Shown here: positions 1 through 10,034 of the stretch, piece by piece
Numbering within the stretch: position 1 is the first letter of the stretch
Layout of the letters: each line of letters starts with the position of its first letter
Assembly: GCF_901709675.1 (NCBI RefSeq)
Contig: NC_051104.1
Coordinates: 2,773,501 to 2,837,500, forward strand
Direction of reading: 5' to 3'
DNA: 64,000 bases
Source: Syngnathus acus
Taxonomy: Eukaryota; Chordata; Actinopteri; Syngnathiformes; Syngnathidae
Translations under genes and position numbers: made by a program
Notes under the pieces: model-generated
Told to the model about the DNA's origin: nothing
The model's input: only the letters and a program-made list of their open reading frames with translations
The model's database searches: none

Positions 1-564
1 AACGAATATTTTGAAATGTAAAAGTTTAGTTTGGTTTAGTTGTCCTTTAATGTCTTTGAGTCCCCCAGATTCATGAAAGGATGGCTGAAAAGAAACGAGT
101 CAGCACACTTCACACTTCTTTACCACCACTCCCTCCCTTTGAGAAAAATGAGAAAGCAAAAGAAAGAGGACAAGATAGAGCGAGGGAACGAGAGTGACCC
201 CCCCCCTTTTTTTTTTCCCCCTGCAAATGTCTGTCTCTGATTGTTTCTCTTGAAATGATTTTCACGGCCATTGAAGCGGGCAGATTGCTGACTCAGCATT
301 TTTCACGCTCACTCGCCACCAACCCGTGAGTCGGCACTTTTGGACCAACTCTCAGCGGCCGCACTGACCTCCCCTCGCAAAGCAAACGAGTGATGGTCAC
401 GCTCATGGATGGGGTAGGGTTTCAAGATAGGCTATTAGGAGCCCTAACCCCAAACGGATTCAAGTTTTAAACCGGATTTGGCGTTTTCTCTTATCCTATC
501 GTCAGGGTATTTAATTTGCAGTCCGAATTTGAATGTGCTCACGCGGCATGTCTTTTTCTCGCAG
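1..564 (+). other. rnf152 upstream intron or flank
   Basis: No credible coding sequence. The stretch ends in a good splice acceptor: a pyrimidine-rich run followed by GCAG at 561-564, so it is probably the intron before the rnf152 coding exon. It contains a run of C and T at 200-222 and a 13-bp palindromic Maf-type site at 286-298. The first rnf152 exon or exons must lie left of the window. The assignment rests on the acceptor and on the known arrangement of RNF152, whose whole coding region sits in one downstream exon. Confidence 0.55.
286..298. promoter_or_regulatory. perfect T-MARE (Maf/AP-1) palindrome
   Basis: TGCTGACTCAGCA is a complete match to the TPA-type Maf recognition element, which also contains an AP-1 core (TGACTCA). 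It lies about 270 bp before the rnf152 acceptor, inside the inferred intron. Occupancy cannot be judged from sequence. Confidence 0.4.
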
Positions 565-597
565 ATGGACGAGCATGTCGCCGGCAGCAGACCGTGA
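565..597 (+). CDS. short upstream ORF in rnf152 5' leader
   Basis: Directly after the splice acceptor an ATG opens a 10-codon frame that ends in TGA at 595-597, about 120 bp before the main start at 718. If the exon is used as drawn, ribosomes would meet this uORF first, so it could dampen rnf152 translation. The peptide itself is not recognisable. Confidence 0.3.
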   Translation: MDEHVAGSRP

Positions 598-717
598 CGT
601 CGCCGCGACGCCATCCAACTTGTCGGCGGAGCGTCGATTCAGGACGAGGACGTTTTCCGAAGCCCCCTCTGGGGTTAATTGATATCAGAAGCAATCATCG
701 AGGGATTGTATGGACTC

Positions 718-1323
718 ATGGAGACTCTATCCCAAGATTCCTTGCTGGAATGCCAGATCTGCTTCAACTACTTCAGCCCGCGGAGGCGGCCCAAGCTGCT
801 GGACTGCCGCCACACGTGCTGCTCGGTGTGCCTGTCGCAGATGCGCGGCAGCCACAAGGAGCTCCGCTGCCCGTGGTGCCGTGGCGTGACCAAACTGCCG
901 CCCGGCCTGTCGGTGGCGCACCTGCCCGACGACCCCGAGGCGGTGGCCGCGGTGGCCATCCCGCGCATCTCCGAGCGCACGCCCGTCTTCATCCACCTGC
1001 CCGGCAGCGGCTGCTACGTGCTGCCGCTACCCGGCCCCGAAGAACACGCGCCCGACCTGCTGGCGTGCCGCTTCCTGCCGGGCGGCGGGCAGAAGGGCGT
1101 GGCGGTGGTGAGCGTGCCCGAGGAGCGCCCCCTGGGGGCACTTTTGGAGCTGGACGACGGGGAGGGGGAGCGGCGGGTTGGCGTGCCGGCGGCCAAGGGC
1201 TCAGCCTGGTCGGGCGTGTGCACGGTGGTACTGGTGGCGTGCGTGCTGCTCTTTCTGCTCGCCATCGTGCTGCACAACATGTCGTGCATCTCCAAGCGCT
1301 TCACCGTCATCTCCTGCGGATGA
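718..1323 (+). CDS. rnf152: RNF152, RING-type E3 ubiquitin ligase of the lysosome membrane
   Basis: Single-exon coding region of 201 residues, close to the 203 of human RNF152. A C3HC4 RING finger covers residues 12-54 (C12, C15, C30, H32, C35, C38, C51, C54) and binds two zinc ions and the E2 enzyme. One transmembrane helix near residues 167-185 is followed by a short basic tail ending in FTVISCG, typical of the family. The start is the ATG at 718 (METLSQDSLL), which matches the family N-terminus; the frame is open further upstream but has no earlier ATG. In mammals RNF152 is a tail-anchored lysosomal ligase that ubiquitinates RagA and so restrains mTORC1. The middle segment (residues 100-160) is GC-rich and diverges from mammals, with some gaps. 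The neighbour cdh20 converges from the right, as in human 18q21. Confidence 0.95.
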   Translation: METLSQDSLLECQICFNYFSPRRRPKLLDCRHTCCSVCLSQMRGSHKELRCPWCRGVTKLPPGLSVAHLPDDPEAVAAVAIPRISERTPVFIHLPGSGCYVLPLPGPEEHAPDLLACRFLPGGGQKGVAVVSVPEERPLGALLELDDGEGERRVGVPAAKGSAWSGVCTVVLVACVLLFLLAIVLHNMSCISKRFTVISCG

Positions 1324-1590
1324 ACTTCTGCCGGGCTCACCTTTGACCCGCCAAACAACCTTCTCCCTCGGAGATGAAACATTCCTGAACAAACGCTCTC
1401 ATGACCTCATCCGGACTTTCCGTTGACCCTTTGGTGATTCTAGGCTCAGGCTCGTCTGATTGGTCGTTAGTTTGTGATTGATTAGTTCAAGTGCATCGGG
1501 ACTTGGACTCCCAAATGAGTGGGAAAGGACAACGCCTCCGTGTGACTAGTCCACCGTGTTGTCAATAAAGTTGCGGTGTTAGAAGACAAA
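1324..1590 (+). terminator. rnf152: rnf152 3' UTR and polyadenylation signal
   Basis: A canonical AATAAA lies at 1564-1569, about 240 bp after the stop codon, with a GT-rich stretch right after it. This predicts a short 3' UTR ending near 1585. Later AT-rich sequence could support longer isoforms, which cannot be excluded. Confidence 0.55.
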
Positions 1591-2500
1591 ACGGGACGTC
1601 TTTCTTCATTGGTGTTCACTCATGCCTCCATGCTATTTTTGAACGGTGTCCATTTCAAGTGACACGCTGCTCTGAGACATTTTGGAGCCGTTGCCAAAAC
1701 GTCACACAAAAAACAGGACGTATGTTTCTCATTCATGTGAAGCTATTTCCTTCCTCCCTTGATGGAGCTCTGGAGATTCCTCAGGAGATGCTGAAATGAA
1801 GCCGCTGACCAAAGTTGATGTCCGAGGCTCCCGAGATGATGAAAAGCACTACTAGTACACATCATAACACCAAAGTAGCTTTTAAGCATTTTATTAGCAA
1901 GAATACAAAAAAGTATCGGCATTCGCATACTACTTTAGCGTAGCATGAGCAACCCCACGTGTTCAAGTAAAAAGATCCAAAATTACCCTCACAGTTTTTC
2001 TTTCTCTTTGTTTGGTGCTCTTTTGTTTTTAAAATCCAAAATGTTTTTTTTTTTTTGTACATTTGGCACTTAATGCGGACGGCGGGCAGCCTTGACCACT
2101 TTTTTTTTCAGTGAGCAGCTGCTTTTGGTCCTCAAATAAGTTAGCCCCAATATAAATAGAAAATAATACATTTTGATCCGGACCTGATGAGGCGGGCTGT
2201 GACGTCTGTCTGCTGAGAATCATTCATTCTTCTGTTGTGGTCCTCTTTCGTTAGTGTGCTTAGAAATTGACTCCAGAGATTCTGACACGCAAGCCAGTGA
2301 AGGGTCACAACCAGGCCCGTCGGGATTCAGTCCAACCTTATGAACGATTCTTCGTCCAGAACGCCATACATCTCGGCCAGCTCCTCGAAACGTAACATTG
2401 TAACTTCCTAAAATGAGTTACCCTCCAATATACATATGTAGACCAACAACTTCAGCTTGTGGCAGTGATCCGTTTGTCTGATGGGACTTCTTCAACCTTC
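1591..2500. other. convergent intergenic spacer between rnf152 and cdh20
   Basis: No independent gene is seen. The spacer holds T-rich runs (2041-2057, 2100-2110) and, at 2310-2392, a diverged second copy of the cdh20 3' end, listed separately. Confidence 0.5.
2310..2392 (-). pseudogene. diverged duplicate of the cdh20 3' coding end
   Basis: Minus strand 2388-2350 repeats, with few changes, the codons that end the real cdh20 (2803-2764). It reads [13 protein letters not shown] against [13 protein letters not shown]. It then departs (EESFIRLD, stop) where the true gene continues ANNSPMW. The motif CCAGGCYCGTC precedes both copies on the plus strand (2311 and 2699). A minus-strand TTTTAG lies just upstream of the copy, so use as an alternative terminal exon is conceivable. 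A decayed local duplication is the simpler reading. Confidence 0.6.
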
Positions 2501-2501
2501 T

Positions 2502-2510
2502 TTTATTTAT
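2502..2510 (-). terminator. cdh20: candidate cdh20 polyadenylation signal
   Basis: On the minus strand, overlapping AATAAA-type hexamers lie about 230 bp after the cdh20 stop codon. This is the first good signal downstream and would place the duplicated tail at 2310-2392 outside the transcript. Confidence 0.4.
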
Positions 2511-2740
2511 TTTTTTCTGTCTGTGTGCTTTGATGAACCGGCATTCTTCTACTGGAAATTTTCTAGTTCTGTGACATTTTGTTCACACGCCTTGTAAACC
2601 CACCGAACCAGGCCCGTTAAGGCGGTCGGGTTCTGGAAGGCCACCATATGAGCGACTCTCGTAGATATTGTCGAGAAGCCACCGCAGGGTGAAGAAGACC
2701 AGGCTCGTCAATAAATGTGATGCTTTGTGTTCTTTCCCGA

Positions 2741-5700
2741 CTACCACATGGGGGAATTGTTAGCGTCTAGAACGCCATACATCTCGGCCAGCTTCTTGAA
2801 GCGCGGTCCCCAGTCGTTGAGGTAATCGTAGTCGTGGTCTCCGCCGGATCCGCCCGACTGAAGAGAGCTGAGCGACTCCGCTATTGAGCCCTCGCCCTCA
2901 TAGGCGTACGTCTGCAGGGAGTCGTAGGGCGGCGCACACGGATCCACGTCGGCCTCCACAAGCTTGGACAACACGTAGCCGTGAACGCCGCCGCCGGCAT
3001 CAGCGCGAGCCATCGGTACGTAGCGAGACAAACTCTGGATTTCCGGAAACATGTCCTGCCGCGCCTCGCAAGCGTGTGGTTGCACTTCCCGCGGGTTCCA
3101 CATGGCGGCGATGTCAAAGGCCTCCGTGTCCTCCTCGCCGCCGCCCTCGTCGTCGTAGCGAACGATGTTCTCGTGGACGTTCTCCTCGTCGTCGCTCAGG
3201 TACGGTTTCTTGCGGTGTGTCCGTAGTGACAACATCAGTAGAATCATCACTGATAAAACACAAACACGAAAAGAGCAGTGTTAGCACAATTAGCACGGAA
3301 GCTAGGGTGTAAGCTAATAAGCTAGCTTAATGGATTTTAATGCGTTGGTTTTTTTAGCTATCTTTTTCGTTTTTTAGATGGCAAACTCACTAGTCTGCCA
3401 AGTAGTTTATCAGGTAGATCCTAAATTTCAGTCACAACTTTGTTTAATCTCGTTTTGTAGTTTTGTTTTAACTATTTAAGTTGTGGCTAAAGTGTTAGCT
3501 CGTTGGCTAGTAATTTGTTAGCTGATTGGTTACTTTGTTTTAGATTTTCAATTTAGTTCGTGTGTCAATGTATTGGCTAGTTAGTTAGGCCATCTTTAAA
3601 GTAGGTCTTTCAGCTAGTGATTGAGTGAGTGAATTAAAGTTAATTAATCAAGAGTCTTACGATGTGTCACTTACCCAGGAGCACGAAGATGGCGGCAAGG
3701 ATGGCAATGAGCGCGGCCCTGCTAAGGCTGGCGGGCAGGCTATAAGCTTCGGGGTTGCAGGTCATGATGTTTCCGTCGTGGTCACAGGCGCAAACGCGCA
3801 CGCTCAATGTGGAGGTGCTGGTCTTTATCGGTGCCTCGCCGTCCGTCACCACGATGGGAAGGTAGAAGATGCTCTGCTCGCGCTGGGACCAGCCGCCACG
3901 ACGCGTCAGGATCCATGCCGTGTTGTCTGAAGACATAAGTAGGGGGTTAATTTTATTTTACACATTAGTTATTATTACCGTATTTTCCGCACTATAAGGC
4001 GCACCGGATTATAAAGCGCACCTTCAATGAATGGCCTATTTTAAAACTTTGTCCATATATATATACATTTGGCCCGCGGGCTGGACTTTGGACACGCCAG
4101 CTGTAGTGGCTCAATATTGGTCCATATAAAAGGCGCACCTGATTATAAGGCGCACTGTCGGCTTTTGAGAAAATTGGAGGTTTTTAGGTGTGCCTTATAG
4201 TGCGGAAAATACGGTAGTTATAATGCATTTATCATTTGACTAACTTCCCTTAATATTTGTGACATTTTTACCAATATTTATTTTGCAAACGTTCTATACT
4301 TCCTCCAATATAATTTTTGGGTGTATGTAGTAGTAACCTTGGTTGTCCCTCAGGGTGAAGTTGGGATTGTTGGCGGCGTGTGGCGCTAATGCGTAGGAGA
4401 AGTGATGTCCGCTGGGAGGCTCGTCGGGATCCACGGCCGTCACCGCCTGGATCAACTACGAAGGCGAAGATCATCACCAGGTGACGTAAAACTCGCACGG
4501 GTTTGCCTTCAGTTGACGCGCGTTACCTGTCCCGCCTTGGCACCGTCACACACGAACGCCTCAAGGGTGTCGCTGAGCGTGGGCGCGTTGTCGTTGACGT
4601 CCTGCACGCGAACGGACACGGCCACGCTAGACAGCTTCGAAGGATTATCTGACAGACACACAGAATACCATCAGCACAACATGAGCACAATTGTTACGAA
4701 TGTTTCAAACCTCACACCCGATTTGAAACCGTAACTTAAAACCCTAACCTGACCTAGATCGTGTCTGCTTGAAACCTTATTCTGAAAACCCAACCCTGGC
4801 TTGAACCACTCATCTTTGTTAAGAGCCCTAAATTTGGGAATGTGTGAGTACCGATAACAGGTTTCCGTATCGGGTTAGTACCGACCGGCCTTTTATAAAG
4901 GCATCCGTACTTGTGGAGGGGACCAATCAAAAAAAAAAATCTTTCATCAGGTAAGTTCCCCTTGGCATTAGTTGGGACAATATTGCAGCATTTTCATTCT
5001 GAGTCAAACCCGAAGGAGTCACCGCACTTACTCATCTCCATGGCCAGCACGCTGATGTTGTGCCAGCCCAGCTGCTCACGGTCCAGCGGACGCAATGTCA
5101 TCAGAGCACCAGACGTGATGTCCACGTAGAAGAACTTGTCCGGGTCACTGGAACGGTCTAGGGAGTATCTGAAGAGAAGGACCACAAGGTGCAAGATAAA
5201 GACAGGACAAGGACACGAAGATGAAGAAAAGAGGAGACTGAGGCAGATTTGGGCGAGGACGAGAAGCATAATAGGGAAAAGAAGAAAAAGGAAAGCTGTG
5301 AAGTATAAGAACAAGCAGTTGGAGGAGAAGAAAGGGAAGAATCTGGAGTAGGACATGGAAGAGGACAAAGAGGAGACTGCTCATAGTGGCCAGTCAAGCT
5401 AGTGTTGTGTAATGGCGACCTCTGTTGGCAACTAACCAGCATTGCGCCTTGCTCATCACATGCTAGATCCTCCTCATTTGCCACGATTGGGGACACCTGA
5501 CTAGGTTATTTTCATGTAGCTGCCCACAAGTGGGTGAGGCAGCACACATGTCCCTGACAACACATCCATGGGGTGACCTCTCACCTCACAGTGTTGTTGG
5601 CGCTGTCCGGGTCCCTGGCGGCCACCGTCTTGACCAGCGTGCCCACGTCAGCGTCCTCGGCCACGTCCACCAAGTAAGCCGGCGCGTCGAACACGGGCGG

Positions 5701-8700
5701 CTCATCCACGTCGTCCACGCTTACGTGCACAATGGTGACGTCGTGGAAGGTGTTGGTGTCATGGCGGGAAAATGAAGAGGCGGGCTCCACATGCGTGTTG
5801 GCACCCTCTACCTTCAGCGTGTAACTGCGCTTGGCCTCAAAGTCCAGTGGCTGCCAGACAAACATGTAATAATACTTCAAACCTTAACACAGGCTTGAAA
5901 CCCTAACTTTAGTTCAAAACCCTAACTGAGGCTTTAAATTCAAAACCTTAACCTTGGCTTGGAACCCTGACTTGTTGAAACCCTAACCCTTATTTCAAAT
6001 CCTAACTCTGACCTGACACCCAAATTTGAAACCCTACCACTAGATTTAAATGCTACATTCAAACCCCAAGGCTCTTTTAGAGGCTTAACCTCAATTTGAA
6101 ACCCAATCTTGAATTTGTAATCTAGGTTTTAAACCATACTTTCAAATCCTATGCAAGGCTTGAAACCCTACCCTTTGTTTAAAACCCTATCCCAGTCCTG
6201 AAACACTAATCATGGCACAAAACCCAATTTAAAGCCCCATCTATATTTTGACACCCCAAAGTGAAATCCTACCCAGTGTTTAAAACCCTAACCCAATCTT
6301 GAAACCCCAATTTAAAATCCTAACCCTGCCTTGACACCCCACCTCAAAAGTGTAGCCCCACCTTTTTTACGGTGATGATGGCGAATCTGTTGCTGGTGTC
6401 GGTGACGATGTCAAAGGTGTCCCTGCCGTCGCCGTCGATGACGCGGTACGTCATGTCGGCATTGACTCCCACGTCGCGGTCCTCGGCCTGGATGCGTCCC
6501 ACCTCCGAATCCACCGTGGCGGACTCGGGGACGCTCATCTGATACAACCCTGCGCAAAAGGATGGGCCGGTCATTTTACTAACCACCACAAGAGGGAGCC
6601 AAACCTCCACACCGGAGGACGACCTAGTTCTGGAAACACTACAAAACATATGCAGAGGACCTCAAACGAAATATAACAGAAGAGAAAAAGCCTTCTGAAG
6701 ACATTTTTTTAAAACAAGAAAACTGTAAGTATCAATTTTTTTCTTTTATTGCATACTTTCATTGTGATGTTGCAGCATTCCTTGTACAAGTCCGTTCTCT
6801 GATTAAGTGTAAATCATTTGAAATACTAGCCCAGCCAGGCTCAATAAGTTGTAGCAGCATCAAACTGTCCACGCACAATTTGTTCCGCTACATTTTAATG
6901 TCTTTCATTTCTCTTTGATGTCTTTTATATTTCATTGATGTCTTTTACGACTTTGTCCTGCACCAATAAGATCGCTCAGGTCCGCTTCACCAGTGTATAA
7001 ATAATGCCAGTTTAAACAAAATCCAGTGACAACGCAACGCTAAACCCGTCTCTCCAAAACTGTACTTTAAAACTAACCTTTGTTAAAAAAATGTATACTG
7101 GCGAGAAACGCTTTGTGGCTTCTTTTGAAACTCTCACCCTGTCTTAAAGCCTTACTTTCAAACCCTGGTTGAAAAACCCACTTTGAAATCCTGCCTTAGA
7201 GTAGCCCTGACCCTTGTTCAAAATTCTACCCCAGGCTTTTAAACCCTAACATTGATTTGCAACTTTAACATGGAATCCACTTCTTTGCTGTTTTTGAAAC
7301 TCTTAACTCGACCCTAACCCTCACATTGAGAAAATTGTATGTGTGGAAAAGCTCAAGACGTGTCTCACTTTGGTCAAAGACGGGCGGGTTGTCGTTGACA
7401 TCGCCGAGCGAGATGTCCACGCGGGTGGTTCCGGCAAGGCCGCCCAGCTGGCCGCCCATGTCCTTGGCCTGGATGACCACTGTGTAGTTCTCCCGGGTTT
7501 CCCGATCCATGTCGGCCAGGGAGACCCGTACTACACCTGAGGAAACGCGTGTCAAACCCATAAAGCTACACAGCTTGGCATCCCCCACCAATGTCATACG
7601 GCAAAGACATATGCATGTCGGTATAAGACCTCATCATGTCCAAACCCAAGTCTTAGGTCTTGGAACTGTGTCATTCCAACATCTGTTGTAGCAAACGGGC
7701 CTCGCGTACCGGTCTTGGCGTCCACCGAGAAGTAAGGCTGACCCTCCAGAATGCTGTAGACCACGCGGGCGCTGTTGCCGTACGTCGGGTCGTCGGCATC
7801 CGTAGCGGTCAGCTGAATCACTGACGTTCCTGGCAGGGATGAAATGGTTCGCCGTTTATAGATGAACCATGATTCAATTTCTAATTCAGTAAGGTTTTTA
7901 ATGTAGGCTGCGCCAAAGCACTTTTTTGTTCAGACAAGGCCTGACTAAATGAAGTGCCTCTCCTCTGTCCAACATAGTTAGATATTGTAATCATTGTTAG
8001 TACAATACAACTCAACTTTATTTCGATCATTTTTAAAAATGACAGAGCTTATACTGTATCGTCCTTCATCTGGCAAAAATAGGTTGTACCTATTTTGGAC
8101 ATTTCCGGGACAGACGCCCGATATGGTCCGTCAAGGAACTTGGGCTCGTTGTCGTTGATGTCTTGGATCTTGACGATAAACTCCGACTCGGGCTCGAGCG
8201 GCCTGTCGGTGAGGCGGTTGCGGGCCTGCGCTCGCAGCACGTACTGCGCCTTGACTTCACGGTCCAGCCTTTGGATGGCGTGGATGTCGCCCGTGCTGTC
8301 GTCGATGGTGAAGGTGATGCCGGCGCCTTCGCCCGTCAGGATGTACTTGATGGAGCCATCACCTTTGTCCATGTCCGAGTGGAGCTTTGTTCAAAACAAG
8401 AATGCTTAGAGTTTATCGAGTCAGCGGGAACTCTTCTAAGGATCAAGACTACAGATTCAGTAGCCTGTGAGAACCGTAACCCATACTCCAAATCCAGTAT
8501 CCACTAACCTGACCACCAACTCACTAAGCCCAACTCGAGCATACCCAAAGAACCCTAAGCCCTATTCTCTTCCACTTCTTCCCAATCCAATAACTCACAA
8601 ACTAATTTCCAGACCATACCAACTCCAACCATAACCTCCAATCTCTATCGCACAAAACGTAAATGCTTAGACACATGGATATGGAAGTGATACCAGGTCT

Positions 8701-10034
8701 GTTCTTGTAATAAGATAATCAGAATATGTCACAGGGCTAAGTGGTACAACTCATTGTTGGATCTCAGATGAGATAATCCTTCATTGATCCGCCAGGGAAT
8801 CAATTCCAAATTCTATTAATTAAAAAGAACACAGCAGTGCAATCGATGCTAATGTTGACATTTGCAAGCAGAAAAACACATGTTGACCTCTCCAAGATTA
8901 GGCTGGCAGTGAAACGCTGTTTGGTGCGGCGACTCCTAATCACCGTCGAATCAGAGGCAAATCACCACCCTTTTGTTGCTGGGGCGACCGTGGAGCGCAA
9001 TCAGAAATCTTTTGTAGTCGGCGAGTCCAAATGGCAGCCTATTGATGGGAAATCACTTTGGGGTGTTTGTCAAGGGCCTCGTTGTCATCAAACGGCACCG
9101 CTTAATGCAACCCTTGACGGCCATCTTGTGTTAACCAACAGAAGTAACAAAGAAAAGGGACAATTTCAAAGCGAATGTGGTTATTTAAACATTATTTTTT
9201 CAATATGGCTGGGAAATAATTGACTTAAGATTGTTCAAAGTTGAAGCAGATTAGGAGCGGCTTTCCCAATGACCAGTTCAAGCTAGCCCAGATATGTAGA
9301 TGGAGCACTTTTCCTTCGTTCGGATTCCCAAGATGCCTTTCCCTCAGGACTTGTTAGCCGGGCAACTGATCATGGCCCAGGACTTTTTTGGGGGGGAATT
9401 TTCTTTCGGAATCCCCCCTACACTCATTAGGTGTGTTTGGATCAGTCTTTAAAGGTGCTTTCACCGAATAATCGCTTAATTCCGCAACACCGCAACAGTT
9501 CAATGCATCAACGTTAATTTTCTGTGAAGGCTTCTCAGGACCAAGACTGCAGTTTTTTGAAGAAGCTTGTCAGGAGATTTAACAAGCAACTGGTGTTGCT
9601 CGGAACACTGATTGTTTTAACGGTTTCAGATACCGAAAAATTTGAATCCTAAGCCATCTCTGCTACAATCAGTTCAATTTTAAATCCACTGACTCGAACC
9701 AAACCTTAACCATAATCCAGGAGATGTTTAAGACCAGTATTTGTCATGCAATTTAGTTTTATGTGTAGCTCCAGTTCACAACAAAAGTTGTCTCAGGGAG
9801 CAGGTCCAGAACCAAGGATAAGTCTTTGTAAATATGCATGTGGGTATGTATGTGTTGACCAACCTTTCCGATATAAAGCGGGTCCAGCCCGGTGTACTCC
9901 TCCAGAACGAAAAACTGGTTCCACACCCAACCGCGTTTCACTCTCTGGACCCTCGGCATGGAGTCTGCAGGAGGGGGCAGGAGGCTCATCACGCACAGCA
10001 TCACGTACAGCCACGATGCCGACCGGGGTTCCAT
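2741..10034 (-). CDS. cdh20: Cadherin-20 (type II classical cadherin), 11 coding exons, 781 aa
   Basis: Calcium-dependent homophilic adhesion receptor of the plasma membrane. Coding exons in order: 10034-9864, 8384-8090, 7829-7710, 7536-7369, 6549-6362, 5850-5585, 5168-5032, 4648-4527, 4455-4338, 3926-3675, 3249-2741. All junctions are GT-AG and the frame is unbroken. Residues 1-24 look like a signal peptide; RVKR (31-34) is a furin site; the mature end GWVWNQF carries the paired Trp2/Trp4 of type II cadherins. Calcium motifs include [29 protein letters not shown] and DVNDNAP across five EC repeats. A transmembrane helix lies near 600-622, followed by a catenin-binding tail ([29 protein letters not shown]). 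The tail words AAMWNPRE and LSRYVP point to CDH20 rather than CDH6, 7 or 11. Oddities: a very short propeptide, and exon 6 is 266 bp where 254 is usual (4 extra codons). The ATG at 10034 is the only one in frame after a stop at 10064-10062. A noncoding 5' exon is likely but not seen. Confidence 0.95.
3976..4216. mobile_element. TACCGTATTTTCC MITE inside cdh20 intron 9
   Basis: Near-perfect terminal inverted repeats: TACCGTATTTTCCGCACTAT at the left and its reverse complement at the right, each followed inward by GCGCACC-type repeats. About 241 bp with no coding capacity. The same family occurs at 17960, and inside larger elements at 21586 and 44245. The terminal TA suggests a TA target site, but the superfamily is not certain. 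Confidence 0.75.
4711..4830. repeat. degenerate CCCTAA-rich repeat, cdh20 intron 7
   Basis: Loose repetition of units like TTGAAACCCTAACC spaced 15-25 bp apart. It is the same texture as in introns 5, 4 and 1, too diverged to be a simple telomeric tract. Confidence 0.45.
5880..6356. repeat. degenerate CCCTAA minisatellite, cdh20 intron 5
   Basis: About 475 bp made almost wholly of irregular copies of a 15-25 bp unit centred on TTGAAACCCTAACCC, filling nearly the whole intron (5851-6361). Copies differ in the linker (GGCTTG, TGTTTA, AATTTG) and in single bases. This is the largest block of the family in the gene. Confidence 0.7.
7120..7330. repeat. degenerate CCCTAA-rich repeat, cdh20 intron 4
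   Basis: Further diverged copies of the TTGAAACCCTAACC unit, ending about 40 bp before exon 4. The rest of this 819-bp intron is unique AT-rich sequence. Confidence 0.5.
8385..9863 (-). other. cdh20: cdh20 intron 1 (within the coding part)
   Basis: The largest intron, 1479 bp. Minus-strand donor GTTGGT at 9863 and acceptor AG at 8386-8385. It carries faint CCCTAA-like repeats near 8470-8650 and 9640-9720 and no reading frame of note. Confidence 0.8.

Noticed and set aside
679-717. Earlier start for rnf152
   Set aside because: The frame is open but begins with TTG, not ATG; METLSQDSLL at 718 matches the family start.
516-1346. 276-codon frame overlapping rnf152
   Set aside because: It is a shifted reading of the GC-rich rnf152 exon; no family match and implausible Arg/Ala/Pro composition.
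3976-4216. Hairpin as a microRNA gene
   Set aside because: The arms are terminal inverted repeats shared by at least four dispersed copies, so it is a MITE.
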